From Acidimicrobiales bacterium (GTDB taxonomy: Bacteria; Actinomycetota; Acidimicrobiia; Acidimicrobiales; SZUA-35), in NCBI GenBank assembly GCA_028285495.1, contig JANQPB010000026.1, positions 64,001-128,000 of the forward strand: a DNA stretch of 64,000 nucleotides, read 5' to 3'. Every line of letters begins with the position of its first letter. The first letter of the stretch is position 1. The notes under the pieces were generated by a model. That model saw only the letters and a list, made by a program, of their open reading frames with translations, made no database searches and was not told the origin of the DNA. This document shows positions 1-8,572 of this stretch, one piece after another. Made by a program: the position numbers and the translations under genes.

Positions 1-682
1 TGCGGGTCAGCTGGATCTGCTCGGCCGGTACGTCCTGGAGCACGACGTGGGTCAACGAGGCATCGGCCGCCAGCGTGATCGTCGATCGCAGGTTCGAGCC
101 ACCGAAACCGCTGCCGGTGCCGAGGTGGGTCTCGACGATGCTGCACGAGGCGCCCCGAGCCAGGTGGATCACGGCGCCGGTGCAGGTGGCCGGCCCGTCT
201 GGCCGGGAGGTCGAGATGTCGACCAGGTGGATCGGCTGCTCGAGCCGGCACCCCTCGTCGACCCGGACGAAGGCTCCGTCGCGACCGTTGAGCCGGTTGA
301 GGCTGACGAAGGCGTCTGGCTCGTTCGGGTCGGCGGCGAAATGGGCGGCGACGTCGTCTGGGCGCTCCTCGATGGCGGTGGCCAGCGGCAGCAGCTCCAG
401 GCCCTCTGGCAGGTCGGCGAGGTCGGAGCGAAGCGGGTCGAACCGGCCGTCGACCACGACGATGCGGAGACCTTCGATCACCGGGGCTCGGCCTTCGATC
501 CCGAGCGGGGCGTCGCCAGGCGAGTCGGCCGGGCGGCCGAAGGTCAGGCGGCCGAGGTCGGCATGGGGGGCGTAGCGCCACGCCTCATCGCGCCGGGTCG
601 GGTAGACGATCGCCTCGACGTTCGATCCCGCATGGACCGGCGCCCGGGCGGCTTCCGCCGTTGCCGGTGTACCCACGGTCAC
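1..682 (-). CDS. sufD: SufD, Fe-S cluster scaffold subunit (partial, runs off left edge)
   Basis: Reading the minus strand from a GTG at 682 gives 227 codons without a stop. The N-terminal region contains PTRRDEAWRY, the hallmark of SufD, followed by the start of the beta-helix core. SufD partners SufB and SufC in the cytoplasmic SufBC2D scaffold that builds Fe-S clusters (established for the family). The GTG overlaps the sufC stop (GTGA overlap), so translation is probably coupled. The C-terminal half and any downstream sufS/sufU lie outside the window. Confidence 0.93.
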   Translation of the reverse strand, partial: MTVGTPATAEAARAPVHAGSNVEAIVYPTRRDEAWRYAPHADLGRLTFGRPADSPGDAPLGIEGRAPVIEGLRIVVVDGRFDPLRSDLADLPEGLELLPLATAIEERPDDVAAHFAADPNEPDAFVSLNRLNGRDGAFVRVDEGCRLEQPIHLVDISTSRPDGPATCTGAVIHLARGASCSIVETHLGTGSGFGGSNLRSTITLAADASLTHVVLQDVPAEQIQLTR

Positions 683-1464
683 GACGCCGCTCCGGACAGC
701 GACCGGTCGGGCACGTCGTCGAGGTCGTGGTTGACGAAGTCGGCGTAGCCGTGGTCCTCGAGGTGGGTGGCGAGGGTGTGGTCGCCCGACTCGACGATGC
801 GGCCGTCCACCAGCACGTGGACGAAGTCGGGCTTGAGGTAGTCGAGCAGCCGCTGGTAGTGGGTGATGACGATCATCGACCGCTCGGGGCCGCGCAACGA
901 GTTGATGCCGGAGGCGATGATGCGAAGTGCATCGATGTCGAGACCCGAGTCGGTCTCGTCCAGCACCGCCAGGCGGGGCTGCATGATCGCCATCTGCAGG
1001 ATCTCGTTCCGCTTCTTCTCCCCACCGCTGAAGCCGGCGTTGACGGCCCGGTTGAGGAAGTCCTGCTTCATCTCGACCAGCTCCAACGCTTCCCGGGCCA
1101 GGCCGAGGAAGTCGCGGGCGCTGATCTCGTCGTCGCCCCTGGCCTTGCGAACCGAGTTGAGGGCGGTTCGGAGGAAGTACATGTTGTTGACCCCGGGGAT
1201 CTCGACCGGGTACTGGAAGCCCATGAACAGACCGGCGGCGGCTCGCTCCTCGGGCTCCAGGTCGAGGAGATCGGCCCCGTCGAGGGTGACCCGCCCGCTG
1301 AGCTCGTAGCCCTCCCGACCGGCCAGCGCGTGGGCCAGCGTGCTCTTGCCCGAGCCGTTGGGACCCATCACGGCGTGGACCTCCCCCTCGCCGATGGCGA
1401 GGTCGAGGCCCTTCAGGATCTGGGTCCCTCCGATCGAGGCCGTGAGGTTCTCCACGTGCAGCAT
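679..1464 (-). CDS. sufC: SufC, Fe-S assembly ATPase
   Basis: 261 residues, normal for SufC. Walker A GPNGSGKS is at about 34-41, the signature SGGEK at 146-150 with the SufC-typical KKRNE continuation, and Walker B LAVLDE at 165-170, followed by the D-loop and the switch His in ITH. It is the cytoplasmic ABC-type ATPase that drives the SufBC2D scaffold. The start ATG overlaps the sufB stop by one base (TGATG), and its stop overlaps the sufD start. It is the fourth gene of the operon. Confidence 0.97.
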   Translation of the reverse strand: MLHVENLTASIGGTQILKGLDLAIGEGEVHAVMGPNGSGKSTLAHALAGREGYELSGRVTLDGADLLDLEPEERAAAGLFMGFQYPVEIPGVNNMYFLRTALNSVRKARGDDEISARDFLGLAREALELVEMKQDFLNRAVNAGFSGGEKKRNEILQMAIMQPRLAVLDETDSGLDIDALRIIASGINSLRGPERSMIVITHYQRLLDYLKPDFVHVLVDGRIVESGDHTLATHLEDHGYADFVNHDLDDVPDRSLSGAAS

Positions 1465-2906
1465 CAGCCAACACTTCCTTCCAGGCTCACGCTCAGCAGC
1501 CGCTGAGCCTCGACGGCGAACTCCATGGGGAGCTCGTCGAACACTTCTCGGCAGAATCCGTTGACGATCATCGACATCGCATCTTCTTCGCTCATGCCCC
1601 GCTGGCGGCAGTAGTAGAGCTGGTCCTCGCCAACCGTCGATGTCGAGGCCTCGTGCTCGACCTGGGCGGTCGGGTTCTTGACCTCGATGTAGGGGATCGT
1701 GTTGGCCCCGCAGTCCTTGCCGAGCAGCAGGGAATCGCACTGGGTGTAGTTGCGGGCGTTCTCGGCCGAGCGCATGGTCTTGACCAGGCCCCGGTAGGTG
1801 TTCTGGCCCCGGCCGGCCGAGATTCCCTTCGAGATGATGGTGCTGGTGGTGTCGGCACCGATGTGGACCATCTTGGTGCCGGTGTCGGCCTGCTGACGCT
1901 TGCTCGACAGGGCGACCGAGTAGAACTCGCCGACCGAGCGGTCGCCCTGGAGAATCACGCTGGGGTACTTCCAGGTGATGGCCGATCCGGTCTCGACCTG
2001 GGTCCACGAGATCTTGGCGTCGGTGTGGGCCCGACCCCGCTTGGTCACGAAGTTGTAGATGCCGCCGACCCCGTTCTCGTCGCCGGGGTACCAGTTCTGG
2101 ACCGTCGAGTACTTGATCTCGGCCCGGTCCTTGGCCACCAGCTCGACGACGGCGGCATGGAGCTGGTTCTCGTCTCGCATGGGGGCGGTGCAGCCCTCGA
2201 GGTAGGAGACGTGGGAACCCTCCTCGGCCACGATCAGGGTCCGCTCGAACTGCCCGGTGTTCTGGGAGTTGATCCGGAAGTAGGTCGACAGCTCCATCGG
2301 GCAGCGCACGCCGGCGGGGATGTAGCAGAACGAGCCGTCGGAGAACACCGCCGAGTTGAGTGCGGCGAAGTAGTTGTCTCGCACCGGCACCACCGAGCCG
2401 AGGTGCTCCCGCACCAGATCGGGGTGGTCGTTGACCGCCTCGGAGAACGAGCAGAAGATCACCCCGGCCTCGGCCAGTGTCTCCTTGAAGGTGGTGGTGA
2501 CCGAGACCGAGTCGACGATGGCGTCGACGGCCACGTTGCTCAGCATCTTCTGCTCGTGGAGGGGGATGCCGAGCTTGTCGAACATCTCCCGGATCTCGGG
2601 GTCGACCTCGTCCATGCTCTCGAGCTGGGGCTTCGGCTTCGGCGCAGCCCAGTAGCTGATCGACTGGTAGTCGATCGGGTCGATCTCGAGCTTGGCCCAG
2701 TCGGGCTCCTCCATCGCCTGCCAGGCCGCCAGGGCCTTGAGCCGCCACTCCAGGAGCCAGTCGGGCTCGTTCTTCTTGGCCGAGATGAGGCGGATGGTGC
2801 CCTCATCGAGGCCCGGCGGGGCGATGTCGGTATCGAGGTCGGTGGTGAACCCGTACTCGTAGCCGGCCTCCGCCAGCTGCTCCAGCTCGAGGCGCTGATC
2901 GGTCAC
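1464..2906 (-). CDS. sufB: SufB, Fe-S cluster scaffold
   Basis: 480 residues from a GTG at 2906, chosen because AAGGAAGG lies just upstream; the open frame itself extends further. The sequence has typical SufB blocks such as SYWAAPKPKP, FCYIPAGVRCPMELSTYFRIN and SYLEGCTAP (core, with the conserved Cys). SufB holds the nascent cluster in the SufBC2D complex. It sits 34 bases downstream of the A-type carrier gene and overlaps sufC by one base. No intein interrupts it, unlike some actinobacterial SufB proteins. Confidence 0.97.
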   Translation of the reverse strand: MTDQRLELEQLAEAGYEYGFTTDLDTDIAPPGLDEGTIRLISAKKNEPDWLLEWRLKALAAWQAMEEPDWAKLEIDPIDYQSISYWAAPKPKPQLESMDEVDPEIREMFDKLGIPLHEQKMLSNVAVDAIVDSVSVTTTFKETLAEAGVIFCSFSEAVNDHPDLVREHLGSVVPVRDNYFAALNSAVFSDGSFCYIPAGVRCPMELSTYFRINSQNTGQFERTLIVAEEGSHVSYLEGCTAPMRDENQLHAAVVELVAKDRAEIKYSTVQNWYPGDENGVGGIYNFVTKRGRAHTDAKISWTQVETGSAITWKYPSVILQGDRSVGEFYSVALSSKRQQADTGTKMVHIGADTTSTIISKGISAGRGQNTYRGLVKTMRSAENARNYTQCDSLLLGKDCGANTIPYIEVKNPTAQVEHEASTSTVGEDQLYYCRQRGMSEEDAMSMIVNGFCREVFDELPMEFAVEAQRLLSVSLEGSVG

Positions 2907-2940
2907 GATTCCTTCCTTGCCGTCGTCGTTGTCGGGCCGG

Positions 2941-3291
2941 TCAGCTGAAGGACTGACCACAACCGCAGCTTCGCTGGGCGTTGGGGTTGTCGATGCTGAA
3001 GCCCGCGCCCTGCAGGCCGTCCTTGTAGTCGAGTGTTGCACCGGAGAGCAGCGAGGCACTGGCCGGATCGACCTTCACCGTGACCACACCCGAGGTGGCG
3101 ACCAGATCATCGGCCGCGGTATCGGCATCGAAGAACATCTCGTAGGCGAACCCCGAGCAGCCGCCCGGTCGAACGGCGATCCGGAGACCGAGGTTCTCGT
3201 CGCCCTCCTCGGCCAGCAACTCGGCCAGCTTGGCCTGGGCCGGCTCACTCAGGGCGATCGGCGATGCCGTCTCGTTCTCGGTGGCGGTCAC
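2941..3291 (-). CDS. A-type Fe-S carrier (HesB/IscA/ErpA family)
   Basis: 116 residues from a GTG preceded by GAGGAG. The three cluster-ligand cysteines of the family are present: C45 in GGCSG, and C109 and C111 in the C-terminal SCGCG. These proteins deliver Fe-S clusters from the scaffold to client proteins. Whether it acts as ErpA, SufA or IscA cannot be told from sequence alone. It is second in the suf operon, between the ferredoxin and sufB. Confidence 0.93.
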   Translation of the reverse strand: MTATENETASPIALSEPAQAKLAELLAEEGDENLGLRIAVRPGGCSGFAYEMFFDADTAADDLVATSGVVTVKVDPASASLLSGATLDYKDGLQGAGFSIDNPNAQRSCGCGQSFS

Positions 3292-3375
3292 GCGTGTTCT
3301 CCTCGGTCGTCTGGCTGCGATTGGTCGTCCCGACTGGCGGCACCGGATGCCGACGTCGGAGGGGGGTCGGCGCGA

Positions 3376-3642
3376 TCACTCATCGACGTCGATGAAGATG
3401 CATTCGCCGGGACACTCCTCGGCGGATTCGATGACCCGTTCCAGGCCACCATCGGGGATGCGAGCCATCCCCTCGGCGCCGGCCGGATTGGCCTCACCGT
3501 CGAAGAGCTTCTCGGTGCCGAAGTTCTCGGCGGACTCCTTGACGTAGTACAGGCCGTCGTCCATGCCGAAGAACACGTCCGGCGCGATCTCGGCACAGAG
3601 GCCGTCACCGGTGCACAGGTCCTGGTCGATCCAAACTCTCAC
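3376..3642 (-). CDS. Small ferredoxin, first gene of the suf operon
   Basis: 88 residues from a GTG at 3642. Cysteines C10 and C16 (CTGDGLC), C77 (ECP) and C81 fit the actinobacterial single-cluster 3Fe-4S/4Fe-4S ferredoxin type. The open frame extends upstream to an ATG at 3669, but that codon falls inside the predicted -10 of the operon promoter. The GTG has GGGAG a few bases upstream and gives the common start MRVW, so the short form is preferred. Probable role: electron carrier, perhaps supplying electrons for cluster assembly (inference from context). Confidence 0.9.
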   Translation of the reverse strand: MRVWIDQDLCTGDGLCAEIAPDVFFGMDDGLYYVKESAENFGTEKLFDGEANPAGAEGMARIPDGGLERVIESAEECPGECIFIDVDE

Positions 3643-3667
3643 ATCACTCCCTTCACGACTGACCACC

Positions 3668-3695
3668 ATCCTAGCGATAATTACGACAGTTTCAA
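3668..3695 (-). promoter_or_regulatory. suf operon promoter
   Basis: On the minus strand, -35 TTGAAA (3690-3695) and -10 TAGGAT (3668-3673) are separated by 16 bases, so transcription should start near 3661, about 20 bases before the ferredoxin GTG. The -35 lies within the inverted repeat at 3689-3705, so a bound repressor would block it. Confidence 0.6.
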
Positions 3696-3705
3696 CTTGC
3701 GAAAC
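3689..3705. promoter_or_regulatory. Inverted repeat, candidate SufR operator
   Basis: GTTTC (3689-3693), 7-base spacer, GAAAC (3701-3705). It lies between the divergent suf operon and the SufR-type gene and overlaps the predicted suf -35. Assignment to SufR is inferred from position; the motif is not matched to a published SufR site. Confidence 0.45.
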
Positions 3706-3740
3706 AGCCATAGATCCCGGAAAGCTGGTACGATAGCGCC

Positions 3741-4385
3741 ATGGAGACCGATGAGACGGTCCTCTCTGCGACCCAACGTCACGTCCTCGAGACGCTGAAG
3801 CGCCATGGTGACGCCACGGCGGAGGAGCTCGCCGGCTACCTCGACATCTCGTCGAGCGCGGTCCGACAACATCTGGCGGCGCTGAGATCGGCCGGCCTGA
3901 TCGCCGCTCGTCAGGAGCGAGGCAACGCCGGTCGCCCGGCTGACCGCTACCACGCCACTGCGCTGACCGAGCGCCTGTTCGCCCCAACCGGCGACCTCGC
4001 GGTCGAGCTCCTCGGCCATCTCGACGACGAGGACCCCACGCTGGTGGATCGCATCTTCACCCGCCGGCGACGCAAGCTGGTCGAACGGGCTCAGATCGAG
4101 GTCGAGGGTCTCTCGTTGACCGACCGGGTCGCGGCTCTGGCCGCGGAGCTCGACGCCCAGGGCTACCTGGCCGACTTCCAGGAGACCGGCGACGGGCACT
4201 ACCTGATCAACCTCCACGGTTGCGCCGTCTGGGCGGTGGCCACTCGATACAACCAAGCATGCGAGGCCGAACTCGGCTTCCTCCGGGACATCTTGCCCGA
4301 CGCCACGGTCCAGCGGGTGACCCACAAGACGGCCGGCGCCCACACCTGTGCCTACAGGATCTCCGCCAACGCTGGCGCGGCGTGA
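3741..4385 (+). CDS. sufR: SufR-type Fe-S-responsive repressor
   Basis: 214 residues. An N-terminal winged helix (about 10-60, with DISSSAVRQHLAAL as recognition region) is followed by a C-terminal sensor. Cysteines C161, C174 and C203 give C-x12-C-x28-C, matching the three-Cys arrangement expected of SufR, which binds an Fe-S cluster and represses suf when clusters are sufficient. It is divergent from the suf operon. TACGAT at 3729-3734 sits 6 bases before the ATG, so the message may be leaderless. Confidence 0.88.
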   Translation: METDETVLSATQRHVLETLKRHGDATAEELAGYLDISSSAVRQHLAALRSAGLIAARQERGNAGRPADRYHATALTERLFAPTGDLAVELLGHLDDEDPTLVDRIFTRRRRKLVERAQIEVEGLSLTDRVAALAAELDAQGYLADFQETGDGHYLINLHGCAVWAVATRYNQACEAELGFLRDILPDATVQRVTHKTAGAHTCAYRISANAGAA

Positions 4386-4733
4386 CCAACTGCGAGGCCG
4401 GTCGACGCCGGAACGGACCGAGCGGTTCGGCCCCGACCTCGGCCTCGTCGGCTCGGCCGGCGGCCTCGTGCTCGTCGTCGCGTCGCGGGGTCGCAGCGCA
4501 GCGGCGGCGGCCGGCGTTCTCGCAATCGCACTCGCCGGCCGGATCCGCCGGTCCGCTTCTCGGTTCGAGCCGGCGCAGGTCACCCTGAGGACGTCGACCT
4601 GGACGGCGGGCGCAGAGGTCACCGCTCCAGCGGTGAGCGGGCGTCCCAGTCGTTGTCCGGCGGCCATGGGCGACGAGCGGCGCTGGACACTTCGAGGCGG
4701 TCCGCCGACAGGCACCGACTCGGCTCGAGGGCG

Positions 4734-4762
4734 TGGACACTTCCAGCGACGAGACGTATAGT
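4734..4762 (+). promoter_or_regulatory. Promoter of the DoxX-like gene
   Basis: TGGACA (4734-4739) and TATAGT (4757-4762) with an exact 17-base spacer. Predicted transcription start is near 4769. The rest of the 4386-4806 gap shows no supportable gene; a second GGACACTTC copy at about 4684 repeats the -35 area. Confidence 0.6.
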
Positions 4763-4806
4763 TCGGCTCGGCGGTAGGCGGGCAGGGAGTTGAAGGCGGG
4801 ACCGAT

Positions 4807-5745
4807 GTGCGTTCCTTCGACGCGTCGACACGACCACCGATGAACGAGCGGAGGCCGAACGGGGCCTGGCGGGCCAACCCCTCGCTCGACGAGCCGACGA
4901 TCATCGCCGCGAGCATCCACCCGATCGCGCAGCCGGTCCACGAGCACGTCGACGAGCACGGGCACGGGCACGGGAGCCCCGACGGGCAGACCGCCGAGCA
5001 CGATCTGGCCGACCAGCTCGACGAGCCCTACCTGGTGGCCTACGCCCGGTGGCTCTCGGGCGAGCTTGGGTGGGCTGCCACCATGTGGATGGCCCGCCAC
5101 GGCGTCGGTCTCGTCCGCCTGACCATCGGTGTCGTCTTCGTCTGGTTCGGGGCGCTCAAGCTGATCCCCGGGGTCAGCCCGGCGGAGGGGCTGGTGACCT
5201 CGACCGCAGACGCCCTGGCCGCGCTGGTCGGCCTTGGCACCCCCGACCGGCTGGTGATCGTGGCGCTCGGCCTGTTCGAGGTCGGCGTCGGCCTGGCAAT
5301 GGTGCTCGACCGCCGGCGACAGACCGTGGTCGCCCTACTCCTGGCCCACATGGCCTGCACCGCCCTTCCCCTCGTCCTCCTGCCCGAGATCATCTGGGGA
5401 GAGTTCCCCGTCAGCCTGACCCTCGAGGGGCAGTACATCGTGAAGAACGTGATCATCGTGGCCGCCGCCACGGTGGTCGGGGCCACAGCGCACGGTGGCC
5501 ATCTCAGCTGGGCGCCAGCGGCCGAGATCGACCCCTCGTCGTTCGCCGAGCCCGAGCCCGGGCCGGAGCCGGTGCCGTCGGGGCGGACCCCGGTCGCGGA
5601 GCCCCAGGTCTGGGTCGTCGACCGCGACGGCCATCTGGTCAGCAGCTTCACCCTCGACGGCTACTACGCCGGCGGGGCGCCGGTCCCGGCTCCGTCCCCC
5701 GCTCGGGGGCGGAGCTATCCGCCCCCGATCCATCGGGCGACCTGA
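4807..5745 (+). CDS. DoxX/DUF417-like integral membrane protein
   Basis: 312 residues from a GTG with AAGGCGGG about 7 bases upstream; an alternative start is the in-frame ATG near 4840. The N-terminal 70 residues are soluble and contain a short His-rich motif (HEHVDEHGHGHG). Four hydrophobic segments follow between about 98 and 225, including LTIGVVFVWFGALKLIPG, the type of first helix seen in DoxX/YkgB proteins. The C-terminal tail is Pro-rich. Function is not known; the family is linked loosely to redox or membrane stress. The His cluster might bind metal (speculation). Confidence 0.7.
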   Translation: MRSFDASTRPPMNERRPNGAWRANPSLDEPTIIAASIHPIAQPVHEHVDEHGHGHGSPDGQTAEHDLADQLDEPYLVAYARWLSGELGWAATMWMARHGVGLVRLTIGVVFVWFGALKLIPGVSPAEGLVTSTADALAALVGLGTPDRLVIVALGLFEVGVGLAMVLDRRRQTVVALLLAHMACTALPLVLLPEIIWGEFPVSLTLEGQYIVKNVIIVAAATVVGATAHGGHLSWAPAAEIDPSSFAEPEPGPEPVPSGRTPVAEPQVWVVDRDGHLVSSFTLDGYYAGGAPVPAPSPARGRSYPPPIHRAT

Positions 5746-6034
5746 TCGGATCTCGGCGACGCCACGCGGCGGGGGCCGGGCCACCCGACGTTCAGTGGCT
5801 GTCCCGGTGCCAGAGCTGGCGGCCCGACCGGTGCCTCATGGCCTCGATGCGGGCGCTCAGAGAGGACAGGTCAGGCACGAGCGTTGTGCTCGGTATCGCC
5901 GGCGCTCGGCCCGCCCGTCGGGGCGGTGGCTGGCGAGCGGCCGCTCGCATCCTCCGGTCACCGGGGTGATTGCGGTCGGCGCCTGGCGGCTGTGCGCCGG
6001 GCTGCGGATTGCCCGGTGCCCGCACGTCGGCCGG
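5746..6034. other. Convergent intergenic gap
   Basis: 289 bases between the convergent DoxX-like and pnkp genes. Open frames here are shadows without family resemblance, and no clear terminator hairpin is seen. Confidence 0.5.
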
Positions 6035-8572
6035 TCAGAGTCGTGGGTCAACCGGCTCGCTCTCGAGGGCGAGGACACCGAAGACGCACTGGTGGGTGCG
6101 GAAGAGGTGCTCGTTGGCGACGAATCGGTCGAGCGCTTCGATGCCGAGGGCGAACTCCCTTCTGGCCAGTGACGTCTTGCGGCCGAGCGATCGTTCTCGG
6201 AGGCGCTCGAGGTTGTCCGGCGCCAGGTACTCGGGTCCGTAGATGATGCGGAGGTACTCGCGACCTCGACACTTCACGCCGGGGAGGACGAGCCCCTTCT
6301 CGTTCGTCGTGATCGGGTTGACCGGCTTGACGACCATGCCTTCGCCGCCCGACTCGGTGGTTTGGAGCCACCAGTTGGTCGCCTCGGCGACGGCGGCGTC
6401 GTCGTTCGTGTCGACGAAACGGCGTTCGGTCGGGCGAAACAGGCTCGGGGCATGCGCGACCAGGCGGTCGATCTGCTCCAGGTGCCATCGATGGGAGCGC
6501 CGAGCGAGCACCTCTCCCTCGGCCGCCAGAATCTGGAAGGGCGCGACCTGGATGCCGTTGAGGCCATCGGTGTCCCAGCAGTACTGACGGTAGGCGTCCA
6601 CGTAGCGTTCGGCGTCAGACAGCCGAGACGCCGTCCGGGCTTGCAGATCGTCGAGACCGTCGATCTCCCGGTTGGTTGCCTGGTCGAGCAGAGCCGATGC
6701 GGAGGCGAGCATCGTCGTCGCTGCAGTGCCGGTGGAGGCGTACTGCGTCTTGAGCAGCTCGATGGCCTTGGCCGACCACGGCAACAGCTCGGCGTCGAGC
6801 AACAGCCAGTCGGTGGCCAGTGCATCCCAGAGACCGGCCGCTTCGATGGAGGAGCGGGTCTGGTCGAGCAGCGCCTGCGTCATCGACGAGTCGGCGAAGA
6901 ACGGTCGCCCGGTCCGGGTGACGACCACGCCGGCTGCCTCGTTGCTGATGCCGAACCGCTCCTTGGCCGACTGGGGGCTGCGGGCGAGGAGCAACACGGC
7001 TCGCGAGCCCATGTGTTTCTCCTCGCAGACGACCTCCGCGACACCGGCCCCTCGGTAGTAGTCGAAGGCCTCGTCGGGGTGTTCGAGGAAGTCGGGTCGG
7101 CGGCTGGTCGCCACGGGCGCCATCGTGGGTGGCAGGTACACGAGCCAGCGTGGGTCGGTGGCGAAGCGGCTCATCACTTCCAGTGCGGCGCTGGATCGCT
7201 CGGCGTCGATCGTGATTCGTCCTGCGAGGCTGGTCTCGACGTGGTGCTTGCCGAGCACGTCCTGCACGTCGAGCAGGAGTGCGGGGCGGTCCACTCGCTC
7301 GTCGAGCAGTGGCCGAACCGGTTCGTAGTGCTCCCGTTCGGCGTCGACGGCGACGAGCTCCTTCTCCGGCCACCTCAAGGCGGTCAGGCGGCCACCGAAG
7401 ACCGCACCGGTGTCGAGACAGATGGTGTTGTTGAGCCACTCCGCTTCGGGGACTGGTGTGTGGCCATAGACGACGGTCGCCGAGCCGCGGTAGTCCTCGG
7501 CCCACGGGTAGCGGACGGGGAGGCCGAACTCGTCGGTCTCCCCATCGGTATCGCCGTAGAGGGCGATGCTGCGGACTCGGCCGGATGATCGGCCTTGGTA
7601 GCGCTCGGGGAGGCCGGCATGAGCGACGACCAGGCGGCCGTCGTCGAGGACGTAGTGGCTCACGAGACCGTCGATGAAGGACGCCACCTTGCTTCGGAAC
7701 TCTTGCGGCCGTCCGTCGAGCTGTTCCAGTGTCTCGGCCAGTCCGTGCGACACCGTGACGTTGCGGCCGGCCAGCGCTCGTCCGAGTTTGTTCTCGTGGT
7801 TCCCGAGAATGCACATGGCGGTGCCGCCTTCGACCATCGCCATCACGGCGTCGAGGACCCGGTCCGATGCGGGCCCCCGGTCGACGAGGTCGCCGAGGAA
7901 CAGGGCTCGCCGCCCGGCGGGATGGCCGATCGGCGAGCCGTCGGTCTCGTAGCCGAGGCGGCCGAGGAGCTTCATCAGCTCGTCGAAGCAGCCGTGGACG
8001 TCGCCGATGATGTCAAACGGACCCGAGTCGTCTCGGCGGTCGGTCCAGAGTCTGCTGCGCTCCAGCCGAACGCCGTCAAGGCGGTCGACGGTGTCGATGA
8101 CGTGGACCCGGGTGAATCGCTCCTTGCGGAGGCCCCGAACGGATCGCCTGGCGGCCTTGTGCTGTCGACGGATGGCGTGCTGCGGGGTCGTACGGTCTGA
8201 CCGCTGCTGGTTGCGTTCGAAGCAGACGTCGATCGGTAGGTCGAAGACGATCGCCGTGGCCAGGACGTCCCACTTGCGAGCCAGTTCCAGCAGTGGCCTG
8301 CGGTCCTCGCGCTTGACGTTCGTGGCGTCGACAACGGTGAGTCGGCCGACCTGCAGTCGCTTGTCGACGATCTCGTGGAGGAGCGCAAAGGCCGGTGCCG
8401 TCACCGACTGGTCGGTCTCATCGTCGCCGACCAGGGCCCGGCACTGATCGCTCGACACCACCTCGGTCACGTTGAAGTGGCGCTGAGCGAAGGTGGACTT
8501 GCCGGACCCGGACGCGCCGACCAGCACCACCAGACCGAGTTCGGGCACCTCGATCGTGCTGCGGTCGGTCAT
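6035..8572 (-). CDS. pnkp: Bacterial Pnkp, RNA end-healing and ligase enzyme
   Basis: 845 residues, close to the usual length. Three modules are visible: a 5'-kinase with P-loop GASGSGKST (19-27); a metallophosphatase with GDVHG (190-194), GDLVDRG (227-233) and GNHE (257-260); and a C-terminal nucleotidyltransferase with EKHMGSR, Lys519 being the adenylation residue, and later GMVVKP. In characterised systems Pnkp heals and seals broken RNA together with Hen1. The ATG at 8572 overlaps the hen1 stop (ATGA). All key motifs are intact, so the protein should be active. Confidence 0.95.
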   Translation of the reverse strand: MTDRSTIEVPELGLVVLVGASGSGKSTFAQRHFNVTEVVSSDQCRALVGDDETDQSVTAPAFALLHEIVDKRLQVGRLTVVDATNVKREDRRPLLELARKWDVLATAIVFDLPIDVCFERNQQRSDRTTPQHAIRRQHKAARRSVRGLRKERFTRVHVIDTVDRLDGVRLERSRLWTDRRDDSGPFDIIGDVHGCFDELMKLLGRLGYETDGSPIGHPAGRRALFLGDLVDRGPASDRVLDAVMAMVEGGTAMCILGNHENKLGRALAGRNVTVSHGLAETLEQLDGRPQEFRSKVASFIDGLVSHYVLDDGRLVVAHAGLPERYQGRSSGRVRSIALYGDTDGETDEFGLPVRYPWAEDYRGSATVVYGHTPVPEAEWLNNTICLDTGAVFGGRLTALRWPEKELVAVDAEREHYEPVRPLLDERVDRPALLLDVQDVLGKHHVETSLAGRITIDAERSSAALEVMSRFATDPRWLVYLPPTMAPVATSRRPDFLEHPDEAFDYYRGAGVAEVVCEEKHMGSRAVLLLARSPQSAKERFGISNEAAGVVVTRTGRPFFADSSMTQALLDQTRSSIEAAGLWDALATDWLLLDAELLPWSAKAIELLKTQYASTGTAATTMLASASALLDQATNREIDGLDDLQARTASRLSDAERYVDAYRQYCWDTDGLNGIQVAPFQILAAEGEVLARRSHRWHLEQIDRLVAHAPSLFRPTERRFVDTNDDAAVAEATNWWLQTTESGGEGMVVKPVNPITTNEKGLVLPGVKCRGREYLRIIYGPEYLAPDNLERLRERSLGRKTSLARREFALGIEALDRFVANEHLFRTHQCVFGVLALESEPVDPRL

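Noticed and set aside
47..748. Long plus-strand open frames opposite sufD and sufC
   Set aside because: They are antisense shadows of clearly recognised suf genes and resemble no family.
1653..2948. 431-codon plus-strand open frame opposite sufB
   Set aside because: Exact antisense of SufB, no ribosome site, composition driven by GC.
4348..4761. 137-codon plus-strand frame between sufR and the DoxX-like gene, with a hydrophobic stretch
   Set aside because: No start context, and the predicted promoter of the next gene lies in it.
3681..5100. Minus-strand open frames opposite sufR and the DoxX-like gene
   Set aside because: Low-complexity Arg/Pro content and overlap with better-supported genes.
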